This document shows positions 1-6,304 of a DNA stretch of 13,708 nucleotides, in pieces. Position 1 is the first letter of the stretch; each line of letters opens with the position of its first letter. The DNA comes from Collinsella aerofaciens (GTDB lineage Bacteria > Actinomycetota > Coriobacteriia > Coriobacteriales > Coriobacteriaceae), in NCBI GenBank assembly GCA_008671135.1, contig RQAP01000042.1, positions 1 through 13,708 on the forward strand. Reading direction: 5' to 3'. The translations under genes and the position numbers were made by a program. The notes beneath the pieces were generated by a model that saw only the letters and a list, made by a program, of their open reading frames with translations, ran no database searches and was not told the DNA's origin.

Positions 1-41
1 AGACCATGGCCGGCCTCTCCGGCACCCGCATCCACGAGTAG
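1..41 (+). CDS. C-terminal tail of an upstream gene (partial)
   Basis: An open frame enters from the left edge and ends at TAG (39-41). The visible residues are TMAGLSGTRIHE, using GC-ending codons like the genes downstream. A clear rho-independent terminator follows at 107-139 in the same orientation, which supports this being the end of a real plus-strand gene. Twelve codons are too few to assign a family, so the product is unknown. Confidence 0.45.
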   Translation, partial: TMAGLSGTRIHE

Positions 42-106
42 CCTCTACTCCATTGCCTCTCTCGTGGGCGCCAGGCAAGACGCCCGCAAACTAGCCTCTC
101 TTCATG

Positions 107-139
107 AGCCCCGCAGTCCGCTCCGACTGCGGGGCTTTT
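107..139 (+). terminator. Rho-independent terminator of the upstream gene
   Basis: A perfect 12-bp stem AGCCCCGCAGTC (107-118) / GACTGCGGGGCT (125-136) with a 6-nt loop runs into TTTT (136-139). It lies about 65 bases after the stop codon of the partial gene at 1-41 and closes that transcription unit. Confidence 0.85.
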
Positions 140-148
140 GCTATTCAC

Positions 149-159
149 CTAGTCATTGG
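149..159 (+). repeat. Left terminal inverted repeat
   Basis: CTAGTCATTGG is the exact reverse complement of 502-512. The next bases (AACC) differ from the right end, which continues GGAC in the matching orientation, so the perfect match stops after 11 bp. Confidence 0.6.
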
Positions 160-232
160 AACCCGGCACTTGGGGACGTTCCTTTCCTGCCGGCAGCTTG
201 GGACAGTCCTTAAAGGCCGCATCGATCAACTG

Positions 233-372
233 CGGAAAGCACATCCCAGAATGAGCGTCCAACATGGGGCGCGGTTTCCCTTGAGGCCCTCAATCGGAAA
301 ATGCATCCCGGATTTTTGTCGAAAAGCGGTCCCTAGTTTCCCAAACGGGCCGCTAACGGAAAGCGCATCCCG
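233..372 (+). repeat. Three copies of a degenerate 62-bp repeat
   Basis: The word CGGAAA-(2-3 nt)-CATCCC begins at 233, 295 and 357, exactly 62 bases apart each time (CGGAAAGCACATCCC, CGGAAAATGCATCCCG, CGGAAAGCGCATCCCG). Copies 1 and 2 also share GTTTCCC at the same offset (274-280 and 336-342). The sequence between the conserved words has diverged. The fixed spacing suggests an old tandem duplication or phased sites. Confidence 0.55.
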
Positions 373-404
373 CTATTGGGCCCCAAAGCAGGATGCGCTT
401 TCCG
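357..404. repeat. Long hairpin made from the third 62-bp repeat copy
   Basis: CGGAAAGCGCATCC (357-370) pairs perfectly with GGATGCGCTTTCCG (391-404), a 14-bp stem. The 20-nt loop itself contains TTGG/CCAA (376-379 / 383-386), so nearly the whole 48 nt can fold. There is no T-tract on either strand, so it is not a standard terminator. Confidence 0.65.
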
Positions 405-501
405 TGCTGGCAGTTCCAAGCAGTTCGGGATGGCCCTTTTCGTCTGCTCTCGGCCGGCGTCCGTAAGACTGTCCCCGACGACCACTCATTTAAGTCTGTC
501 C

Positions 502-512
502 CCAATGACTAG
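502..512 (-). repeat. Right terminal inverted repeat, overlapping the peptidase stop codon
   Basis: CCAATGACTAG is the exact reverse complement of 149-159. Bases 509-511 (CTA) are also the TAG stop codon of the minus-strand peptidase gene, so the element end and the gene end coincide. Confidence 0.6.
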
Positions 513-1540
513 TAGGCCCACATGGCTTCGATTTCGTTGAGGACTTCTACGACACCCCAGCGGCGGGCGCTACGGCTGGGCGAATTGGGATCGTAGACAC
601 CGATCTGGTCGGCGTCGTCAATACCGTAAAGCACAATGTAGTGTCCAACGCTGGTAAAGGTGCCCGGCCGAACGGCGGCGATGACGGGCGCTCCCGAACG
701 CAGCGCCTGAGTCATCGAGTCGCGATCGTTATGGAGCTCCGTTCCGTTAAGTCCCAACTGCCACGCGCCGCTCGTCATAAACGACCATTCGGTTGCACCG
801 GTGGGGGCGTAATTGCCCGCCTCGGAAAGCGCGCACATATCGACGGGGGTCATATCGGTGTGTCCCGTCTTAAAGATATAGACCATGGTGAGACACGTAG
901 GCCCGCAGGCATTTTGGCGGATGGTGCCGCCGGCGTAAGGCAGCTCCGACCACGCAGGGTCGATCTGATACATATGGGGCATCGTGCCGGCTTGCCATTG
1001 CGAGCGCGGGGTCGAAAACGCAAACGAATAGCCGGGTGCGACGGGGGCCTTGAGCAGCTTGTCCTCGGCGGTGGGCTCGAGACCGGCCGAGCCGTGGGAC
1101 ATACAGGAGCTCATAAGCACAAAGACCAGACAGGTGAGGATAGAGCACAGTGCGAGGCGGAGTCGACGAGCCGGCAGGGCCGGGGCATTCACGTGCGATG
1201 TCGAGCGGTAGGGCTTGCCGTCGCGTCCGCCTTGGGGATGCGAAAAGAAGCGGTTGATATGGATGCCGGGCTGACGTGCGCCGTTGCGGCGCAGTTGCGG
1301 AACCTCGGCCTGACGCTGTCGAGTGCGCGCGCCCAAGCGGCTATCTTGCTGCGCGCTTGTGCCCGTGCTCGGACGGCCACTCTGCCGTGTTCTGCTTGCC
1401 TGCTGCCGAGACGAAGGCCTGGGTTGCTCTTGGAGGCGTTGCGGATTGCTGCTCGTGGCACTTCTGGGCGTAGGCGTGGTACGGCCAGCAAGGCGAACGC
1501 TTTGTCGCCGTTGATCACCGTCGTTGTATCCGTATGCCAT
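509..1540 (-). CDS. Membrane-anchored C39-like cysteine peptidase family protein
   Basis: This 343-residue protein has three parts. Residues 1-120 are low-complexity and rich in Arg, Gln, Ser, Pro and Thr, with no recognisable domain. Residues about 127-145 form one hydrophobic segment ending MSSC, which could be a transmembrane anchor or a poor lipobox. Residues about 165-343 look like a Peptidase_C39_2 (papain-like) domain: RQNACGPT with likely nucleophile Cys212 and Gln209, a histidine in VGHYIVLYG (His300), and Asp317 in VYDPNSP. The domain is predicted to be outside the cell. The start codon follows AAGGCGG on the minus strand. No ABC transporter or bacteriocin precursor lies nearby, so a LanT-type leader peptidase role is not supported; the substrate is unknown. 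The gene is isolated and oriented against its neighbours. Family assignment is fairly sure, activity is inferred from motifs. Confidence 0.8.
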   Translation of the reverse strand: MAYGYNDGDQRRQSVRLAGRTTPTPRSATSSNPQRLQEQPRPSSRQQASRTRQSGRPSTGTSAQQDSRLGARTRQRQAEVPQLRRNGARQPGIHINRFFSHPQGGRDGKPYRSTSHVNAPALPARRLRLALCSILTCLVFVLMSSCMSHGSAGLEPTAEDKLLKAPVAPGYSFAFSTPRSQWQAGTMPHMYQIDPAWSELPYAGGTIRQNACGPTCLTMVYIFKTGHTDMTPVDMCALSEAGNYAPTGATEWSFMTSGAWQLGLNGTELHNDRDSMTQALRSGAPVIAAVRPGTFTSVGHYIVLYGIDDADQIGVYDPNSPSRSARRWGVVEVLNEIEAMWAY

Positions 1541-1558
1541 TCGTACCGCCTTGTCTCA

Positions 1559-1564
1559 TGTATA
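1559..1564 (-). promoter_or_regulatory. Possible -10 box for the peptidase gene
   Basis: On the minus strand TATACA lies about 19 bases before the peptidase start codon, with a T-rich stretch (CTTTTTTG) about 16-17 bases further upstream that could serve as a poor -35. This is the only AT-rich patch close to the start. Weak support. Confidence 0.25.
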
Positions 1565-1713
1565 ACCTGTCCATCCTACAAAAAAGATGTACAACAAATG
1601 GGTCTGCGCGTCAAAAGCTCGGTAAACGGTACGAAAGGCGCAAAACACACGGCCTCAAAAACATCTCTATATGCGTCCGATGAGCGTACGCCCGTCGGGC
1701 GGGCGGCAACAAT

Positions 1714-1734
1714 GAACGGCAAACCGTGCCGTTC
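1714..1734. promoter_or_regulatory. Operator-like inverted repeat
   Basis: GAACGGCA (1714-1721) and TGCCGTTC (1727-1734) are perfect 8-bp inverted repeats around a 5-bp centre. AACGGC recurs at 1743-1748. The location between divergent genes fits a regulator-binding site, but no regulator is identified and it could be a chance palindrome. Confidence 0.3.
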
Positions 1735-1835
1735 GTCCCAAAAACGGCGCCGCTCGTTTTGCAGTTCTGCCTTCGGTCGAGCCATGGACGGCCATGCTGC
1801 GCCAAGGCCGTATCTTAAAGCCACGAAATAAAAGA

Positions 1836-1880
1836 GCGCGGCAAAACGGACCGCGCAAGGGGTGACGCCAAGGGGCGTCA
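1836..1880 (+). promoter_or_regulatory. Two consecutive leader hairpins before the permease ribosome binding site
   Basis: GCGCGG (1836-1841) / CCGCGC (1851-1856) and TGACGCC (1863-1869) / GGCGTCA (1874-1880) are perfect stems. The second ends seven bases before the AAAGGAGGGG ribosome binding site at 1887-1896. Neither has a T-tract, so they could affect mRNA stability or translation rather than terminate. Function is inferred from position only. Confidence 0.35.
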
Positions 1881-1900
1881 AAAAGGAAAGGAGGGGAACA

Positions 1901-3352
1901 ATGACGGACAAGAACGCAGAAGTTGCAGTCGAGGATAACGGCGGCATGAAGAAAACGCTTTCGCTCTGGAACTTCTTCACCATCGGTTTCGGTGCCATCA
2001 TCGGTACCGGTTGGGTTCTGCAGGTCGGCGACTGGATGGTCGTGGGCGGCGGTCCCGTTCCCGCTATGATCGCATTCCTTTTGGGTGCAATCTTCCTCGT
2101 GCCCGTCGGAGCTGTTTTCGGCGAGCTCACGGCTGCTATCCCCATTTCGGGCGGCATCGTCGAGTATGTCGATCGTAGCTTTGGCCGTACGCTGAGCTAC
2201 ATCACCGGATGGCTTTTGGCCCTGGGCAACGGTATCCTGTGCCCGTGGGAGGCCATCGCCATTTCGACCCTCGTGTCCGAGATGTTCGGCAGCCTGCCCG
2301 GTCTTGAGTGGCTGCGCGCCGTCAAGCTCTACACCATCCTGGGCGCCGACGTTTACCTGTTCCCGACGCTGATCGCGCTCGGCTTTGCAGCCTACGTCAT
2401 CTTCCTCAACTTCCGCGGTGCCAGCTCGGCCGCCAAGCTCCAGGCCTTCCTGACCAAGGCCCTGCTCTGCGGCATGCTGCTCGCCATGGGCGTCTCGCTG
2501 TTCACCGGCTCGCCGGACAACGCCATGCCCGTGTTCTCCCAGGTCACCGGCGCTGGCGGCGGCAAGGCCGCTACCGAGGGCGCCAGCCTGTTCGCCGGCA
2601 TCGTGTCGGTCCTGGTTCTGACCCCGTTCTTCTACGCCGGTTTCGACACCATTCCTCAGCAGGCTGAGGAAGCAGCCGAGGGCCTCAACTGGAACAAGTT
2701 CGGCAAGATCATCTCCCTGGCCCTGCTGGCCGCCGGCGGCTTCTACATGGTCTGCATCTACTCGTTCGGTACCATCCTCGACTGGCATGAGTTTGTTAAG
2801 AGCCCGGTTCCCGCGCTTGCCTGCCTCAAGGGTATCAACATGCTCCTGTACCTGGCCATGCTCGTCATCGCCACGCTTGGACCCATGGGCCCGATGAACT
2901 CCTTCTACGGCGCCACGAGCCGTATCATGCTCGCCATGGGCCGCAAGGGCCAACTGCCCGAGAAGTTCGCCGAGGTCGACCCCAAGTCCGGCGCTCCCAA
3001 GCTCGCCTGCGTCGTTCTGGGCGTCATCACCGTCATCGGTCCGTTCCTGGGCAAGAACATGCTCATTCCTCTGACCAACGTGTCGGCTCTCGCCTTCATC
3101 TTCTCCTGCGGCATGGTCGCCCTCGCCTGCCTGCGCATGCGCTTCACCGAGCCCGACCTGCCTCGTCCCTACGAGGTGCCCGGCGGCAAGTTTGGCATCG
3201 GCCTCGCTATCGCTGCCTGCGCCATCATCATCGGCCTGCTCGTGATCCCGTTCTCTCCCGCCTCCCTCAACATGGTGGAGTGGAGCATCGTGATCGGCTG
3301 GTTGGCTATTGGCCTGGCCCTCATGGCTTTCACCAATTCCCGCAAAAAGTAA
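1901..3352 (+). CDS. APC-family amino acid permease
   Basis: This 483-residue polytopic membrane protein is probably an importer or antiporter for an amino acid or related compound. The APC signature is clear: the first helix with GFGAIIGTGW (29-38), the ELTAAIPISGG segment (75-85) with the following VDRSFG, GFDTIPQQAEE in the middle helix region, and the ATSRIMLAMGRKGQLP loop ahead of a proline-rich DPKSGAPKLA. The protein has roughly 12 hydrophobic segments, normal for the family. The start is placed at ATG 1901 because AAAGGAGGGG sits four bases upstream; the open frame runs back to 1862 without such a signal. The amidohydrolase gene follows after 132 bases in the same direction, suggesting joint use. 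Substrate cannot be read from the sequence. Confidence 0.9.
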   Translation: MTDKNAEVAVEDNGGMKKTLSLWNFFTIGFGAIIGTGWVLQVGDWMVVGGGPVPAMIAFLLGAIFLVPVGAVFGELTAAIPISGGIVEYVDRSFGRTLSYITGWLLALGNGILCPWEAIAISTLVSEMFGSLPGLEWLRAVKLYTILGADVYLFPTLIALGFAAYVIFLNFRGASSAAKLQAFLTKALLCGMLLAMGVSLFTGSPDNAMPVFSQVTGAGGGKAATEGASLFAGIVSVLVLTPFFYAGFDTIPQQAEEAAEGLNWNKFGKIISLALLAAGGFYMVCIYSFGTILDWHEFVKSPVPALACLKGINMLLYLAMLVIATLGPMGPMNSFYGATSRIMLAMGRKGQLPEKFAEVDPKSGAPKLACVVLGVITVIGPFLGKNMLIPLTNVSALAFIFSCGMVALACLRMRFTEPDLPRPYEVPGGKFGIGLAIAACAIIIGLLVIPFSPASLNMVEWSIVIGWLAIGLALMAFTNSRKK

Positions 3353-3372
3353 CGCCTAGCCGGGGCGGATCG

Positions 3373-3401
3373 GGTGCGCGGAATCCTCTCTCCCGCGCAC
3401 C
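3373..3401 (+). promoter_or_regulatory. Intercistronic GC-rich hairpin between permease and amidohydrolase
   Basis: GGTGCGCGG (3373-3381) pairs perfectly with CCGCGCACC (3393-3401) across an 11-nt loop. It starts about 20 bases after the permease stop codon and has no T-run after it. It may protect the permease mRNA 3' end, slow transcription or act as a weak terminator that reduces amidohydrolase expression. Confidence 0.45.
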
Positions 3402-3484
3402 GAACCCGGCATCACTTGGGTAGCTTTGTGAGGCCGCGACCCAACACGGCCTCGCCCACATATATGGATCCATAAGGAGGAACC

Positions 3485-4762
3485 ATGTCCACTAAGTATG
3501 CAATCGTTGGCGGCAAGCTCATCGACGGTACCGGTGCCGAGCCGGTCGAGAACTCCCTCGTTCTCGTCGACGACAACGGCAAGATCGAGTACGCCGGCAC
3601 TATGCAGGACCTTCCCGAGGGCGTTGAGGTCATCGACGCCGCCGGCAAGACCGTCCTTCCCGGCCTGATCGACACTCACCTGCACTTCTCGGGCAACCTG
3701 ACCGACGATGACACCGATTGGGTCATGCAGCCGCTCCTCGAGAAGCAGGCCGTCGCCGTCAAGCAGGCCTACGACTGCCTCACCCACGGCCTCACCACCG
3801 TCTGCGAGATCGGCCGCTTTGGTATCCAGATCCGTGACTGCATCGACAAGGGCGTCTTTAAGGGCCCGCGCGTTCTGGCCACCGGCCTCGGCTTCTGCCG
3901 CGTTGCCGGCCACGGTGACTCCCACCACTGCACCCAGGAGCTCAACAAAGAATCCCATCCTTGGGGTGACCAGGTCGACGGTCCTTGGGATCTGCGCAAG
4001 GCCGTCCGTCGTCGCCTGCGCGAGAACCCCGATGCCATCAAGATCTGGGCTACCGGTGGCGGCATCTGGCGCTGGGACTCCGGTCGCGACCAGCACTACT
4101 GCTCCGAGGAGATCCAGGCCGTGGTCGAAGAGGCAAAGATGGTCGGCATCCCCGTGTGGAGCCACTGCTACAACAACCACGCCGCTGCCTACGACTCCGT
4201 TCGCTTTGGCTGCGAGCAGCTGATTCACGGCTTCGATATCGATGAGCGCACCATGGACCTCATGGCCGAGCAGGGCACCTTCTTCACTCCGACGATCGCC
4301 TTCCTGCCCACCTGGTACGCCACCTATCCGCCCGTCTACGTTCCCGAGCTGCACGACAAGTACGAGGGCACCCTGGTCGAGAAGGAGCTGCAGCGCAACT
4401 ACGACTGCCTGCGCGAGGCCAAGAAGCGCGGCGTCGTCATGACGATCGGCTCCGACTCCTTCTCCTTCGTCACCCCGTACGGCACTTGCTCCATCGAGGA
4501 GATGTACGAGTTCGTCGACAAGATCGGCTTCACTCCGGTCGAGACCATCACCTGCGCCACCCTCAACGGTGCCAAGATGTGCCACATCGAGGACGAGACC
4601 GGTTCCATCGAGGCCGGCAAGTGCGCCGACCTGCTGGTCGTCAACGGTGACGTCGCCGCCGACATCCACGTGCTCAACACCGACAACATGGACGTCATCA
4701 TGAAGGACGGCTGGATTGTCGAGGGCGGCACCTTCGGCGAGGCAAACAAGTACAGCGCCTAA
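3485..4762 (+). CDS. Metal-dependent amidohydrolase (imidazolonepropionase/Xaa-Pro dipeptidase-like)
   Basis: This 425-residue cytoplasmic enzyme belongs to the amidohydrolase superfamily, in the branch containing imidazolonepropionase-like and prolidase-like proteins. The binuclear metal site can be read off: DTHLH (His65, His67), a likely carboxylated Lys186 in AIKIWATGGG, His227 in WSHCYNN, His248 in LIHGFD and Asp324 in IGSDSFS. The N-terminal strand motif GGKLIDGTG and the C-terminal GSIEAGKCADLLVV are typical of the small beta domain that flanks the barrel. AAGGAGG ends four bases before ATG. Relatives hydrolyse dipeptide-like or cyclic amide substrates. Pairing with the upstream APC permease suggests hydrolysis of an imported amide compound. 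Exact substrate is unknown; it is not confidently HutI because no other histidine-degradation genes are present. Confidence 0.9.
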   Translation: MSTKYAIVGGKLIDGTGAEPVENSLVLVDDNGKIEYAGTMQDLPEGVEVIDAAGKTVLPGLIDTHLHFSGNLTDDDTDWVMQPLLEKQAVAVKQAYDCLTHGLTTVCEIGRFGIQIRDCIDKGVFKGPRVLATGLGFCRVAGHGDSHHCTQELNKESHPWGDQVDGPWDLRKAVRRRLRENPDAIKIWATGGGIWRWDSGRDQHYCSEEIQAVVEEAKMVGIPVWSHCYNNHAAAYDSVRFGCEQLIHGFDIDERTMDLMAEQGTFFTPTIAFLPTWYATYPPVYVPELHDKYEGTLVEKELQRNYDCLREAKKRGVVMTIGSDSFSFVTPYGTCSIEEMYEFVDKIGFTPVETITCATLNGAKMCHIEDETGSIEAGKCADLLVVNGDVAADIHVLNTDNMDVIMKDGWIVEGGTFGEANKYSA

Positions 4763-4804
4763 GCTACCGTTCATCGATGGCTTGATGTAAAACACAGTAT
4801 TTGA

Positions 4805-4817
4805 TTGCATAATGCAA
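4805..4817. promoter_or_regulatory. 13-bp perfect palindrome (possible operator)
   Basis: TTGCAT-A-ATGCAA is perfectly palindromic and contains the -10-like word CATAAT (4808-4813). It lies between the amidohydrolase stop and the terminator hairpin at 4821. A TTGATG at 4782-4787 is 20 bases away, too far for a standard -35. It could be a regulator site for two-component system 1 or part of the terminator region. Confidence 0.3.
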
Positions 4818-4820
4818 TGG

Positions 4821-4848
4821 AGAGGGTCGCTTGCGGCCCTCTTTATTG
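4821..4848 (+). terminator. Probable terminator after the amidohydrolase
   Basis: AGAGGGTCG (4821-4829) pairs with CGGCCCTCT (4834-4842) with one G-T wobble and a 4-nt loop, then TTATTGCT. The T-tract is modest, so read-through into the kinase gene is possible. Its position argues that the kinase coding region starts downstream of it, not at ATG 4812. Confidence 0.6.
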
Positions 4849-4880
4849 CTATGGGGTGCGTCGGTAAGAAGGAGATGACG

Positions 4881-6266
4881 GTGGATCTCAATAGGCTGAT
4901 TCTGGGCAAGAGCTACAACTCTACCAAGGTCTTTCGTACCGCTCAGCATGTGGTTCAAGCCATCTTGCTCGGTATTGTCGTTCCGCTGCTTATCCTGCTG
5001 CTCATCTGGGATCTAACCGATAATCCCAATCCCGTTCCGGCCGTTGTCGTCATTGCCGGCTTGGTCATGCTGTGCTTCTTCTTCTCGTACGTCTTTGTCG
5101 TTCCCGACGACCTCACATCGAGCGCAACCGACCGCACGCTCGCCATCGCTTCAAAAATATTCGCCTACACGTCGCGCGGCCTTACGCCCGAAGCTGCCCT
5201 AGGCGCCTCTAAGATCATCCTGTCCGAAACTATCGCCTCTGCCATCTGCTTTACCGACGGCAAGCAGGTGTTGGCAAGCTGGGGCGAGGACTCGGCAAAA
5301 TGCCCCGCGGGCACCCCGGTGGTGCTGCGGACTACGCTCAACGTGATCAACAGCGGTGAGCAAAGCGTGTTCTCGCGCGATGCCTCGACCGAGACAGGTG
5401 GCTACTTTCCGCGCCTGCGCGCCGGTATTGTCGCACCGCTTACCGTGCGCGGGCATTGCGTGGGCACGCTCGAGCTGTATTATCCCCGTCTGAGCAGCAT
5501 CGATATGCGCCAGACGGCGCTTGCCTCGGGCTTTGCCGACCTCATTTCCACGCAGCTTGCGAGCTTTGAGCTCGAGCGCCAGGACGAGCTTACGGCCCGC
5601 GTGGAGCTGCGCGCCTTGCAATCGCAGGTCGATCCTCATTTTCTGTTTAACACCATCAGCACCATCGTGTCGCTCGTTCGAACCGAGCCCGACAAGGCGC
5701 GATCGCTGCTGATCGACTTCTCCAACTACTACCGTCAGACGCTTTCTGATTCCGATACCCTCACCACGCTCGAGCACGAGGTGGAACAGGGCACTCGCTA
5801 TATCAATCTTATGCAGGCTCGTTATGGCGACGGCCGTCTGCGCGTCTCGGTCGATATCGACTTTGAGGTGCGCGATTGCATGGTGCCGCCGTTTATCTTG
5901 CAGCCGTTGCTCGAAAACTGCATCAAGCACGCGCAGCGCGAGACCGAGCCGCTTTCTATTCATGTTAGGGCTTTCGAGACCGATGACGGTTTGGAGATTA
6001 TCGTCGAGGACGATGGCATCGGTATGAGCGAAGAGGTCTGCGCGCATCTGTTTGAGCAACATCGCCTGGAGGAGCCCGAGAGCATTACCGCCGACGGCTC
6101 CGTCAAGCGAGGTTGCGGCCTGGCGCTCTTCAACGTGCTTCAGCGCATCCATTTCTTTTACGGAGAAGATTCCGGCATGCGCGTGAAGTCCCAGGAGGGC
6201 GTGGGAACGCAGGTCATCGTCGAGCTGAACGGCGAGCCGCATGAGCCCGCGCCGTTGACGGCGTAG
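4881..6266 (+). CDS. LytS-like sensor histidine kinase of two-component system 1
   Basis: I place the start at GTG 4881 because AAGGAG (4869-4874) is six bases upstream. ATG 4875 abuts that site, and ATG 4812 would run through a terminator hairpin. The 461-residue product has two transmembrane helices (about 24-45 and 52-74), a GAF-like region (about 82-227) including IVAPLTVRGHCVGTLEL, then a His_kinase domain with the phospho-acceptor His253 in QVDPHFLFN, and an HATPase domain with QPLLENC (N-box Asn346), VEDDGIGM (around 375-382) and GCGLALFN. This matches the LytS/YpdA/BtsS class but the five-helix 5TMR-LYT sensor is replaced by a two-helix hairpin. It is expected to phosphorylate the LytTR regulator encoded 38 bases downstream. 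Ligand unknown. It is a paralogue of the kinase at 10793-12136. Confidence 0.92.
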   Translation: MDLNRLILGKSYNSTKVFRTAQHVVQAILLGIVVPLLILLLIWDLTDNPNPVPAVVVIAGLVMLCFFFSYVFVVPDDLTSSATDRTLAIASKIFAYTSRGLTPEAALGASKIILSETIASAICFTDGKQVLASWGEDSAKCPAGTPVVLRTTLNVINSGEQSVFSRDASTETGGYFPRLRAGIVAPLTVRGHCVGTLELYYPRLSSIDMRQTALASGFADLISTQLASFELERQDELTARVELRALQSQVDPHFLFNTISTIVSLVRTEPDKARSLLIDFSNYYRQTLSDSDTLTTLEHEVEQGTRYINLMQARYGDGRLRVSVDIDFEVRDCMVPPFILQPLLENCIKHAQRETEPLSIHVRAFETDDGLEIIVEDDGIGMSEEVCAHLFEQHRLEEPESITADGSVKRGCGLALFNVLQRIHFFYGEDSGMRVKSQEGVGTQVIVELNGEPHEPAPLTA

Positions 6267-6304
6267 CACGCGGTTGGATTGAGAGAAAAAGAGGGGAAGC
6301 ACAT

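Larger units (their letters stand above)
149..512. mobile_element. Putative non-autonomous palindromic/MITE-like element
   Basis: This 364-bp gene-free stretch is bounded by a perfect 11-bp inverted repeat, CTAGTCATTGG (149-159) and CCAATGACTAG (502-512). Just inside the ends are inward-facing GGGGAC words: TTGGGGAC at 170-177 and TTGGGAC at 198-204 on the left, and GTCCCC at 471-476 and 498-503 on the right. The pair on each side is 27 bp apart. A second inverted pair is GGGACAGTC (200-208) / GACTGTCCC (467-475). The middle holds a degenerate 62-bp repeat and a large hairpin. No credible ORF is present, so any mobility would depend on a transposase elsewhere. The outermost CTAG could be either the end of the inverted repeat or a 4-bp target duplication. 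The element type is an inference; it could instead be a structured intergenic repeat. Confidence 0.5.
1541..1900. other. Divergent intergenic region between peptidase and permease
   Basis: About 360 bases separate the two divergent start codons. I see no gene here. The region holds the possible minus-strand -10 at 1559-1564, an inverted repeat at 1714-1734, and two small hairpins at 1836-1856 and 1863-1880 just before the permease ribosome binding site. No convincing plus-strand -35/-10 pair could be picked by eye. An in-frame extension of the permease to 1862 is possible but has no ribosome binding site. Confidence 0.6.

Noticed and set aside
233..372. CRISPR array
   Set aside because: The repeats are only about 15 bp, degenerate, three in number, and the 62-bp period with conserved inner words does not fit repeat-spacer structure; no cas genes.
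104..466. 120-codon plus-strand open frame
   Set aside because: It begins inside the terminator hairpin and runs through the repeat element; no ribosome binding site and no family resemblance.
509..1540. Bacteriocin export/processing locus based on the C39-like domain
   Set aside because: No ABC transporter domain, precursor peptide with a double-glycine leader, or immunity gene is present nearby.
641..1831. 396-codon plus-strand open frame opposite the peptidase gene
   Set aside because: It is antisense to a gene with clear peptidase motifs, is Arg/Gly-rich as expected for a GC-rich shadow frame, and has no recognisable domain.
1667..2953. 428-codon minus-strand open frame opposite the permease
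   Set aside because: Highly charged Gly/Glu/Asp/His-rich composition typical of an antisense frame of a membrane protein gene; the APC permease is certain on the other strand.
4812..4880. Upstream ATG start for kinase 1, giving a 23-residue extension
   Set aside because: The extension crosses the terminator hairpin and has no ribosome binding site, while AAGGAG is ideally placed for GTG 4881.
3356..4909. 517-codon minus-strand open frame opposite the amidohydrolase
   Set aside because: Long only because of GC-rich third positions in the sense gene; Val/Asp/Gly repetitive composition with no motif, and the sense frame has a full metal site.
5199..6302. 367-codon minus-strand open frame opposite kinase 1
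   Set aside because: Antisense shadow of a gene with all kinase motifs; no domain of its own.
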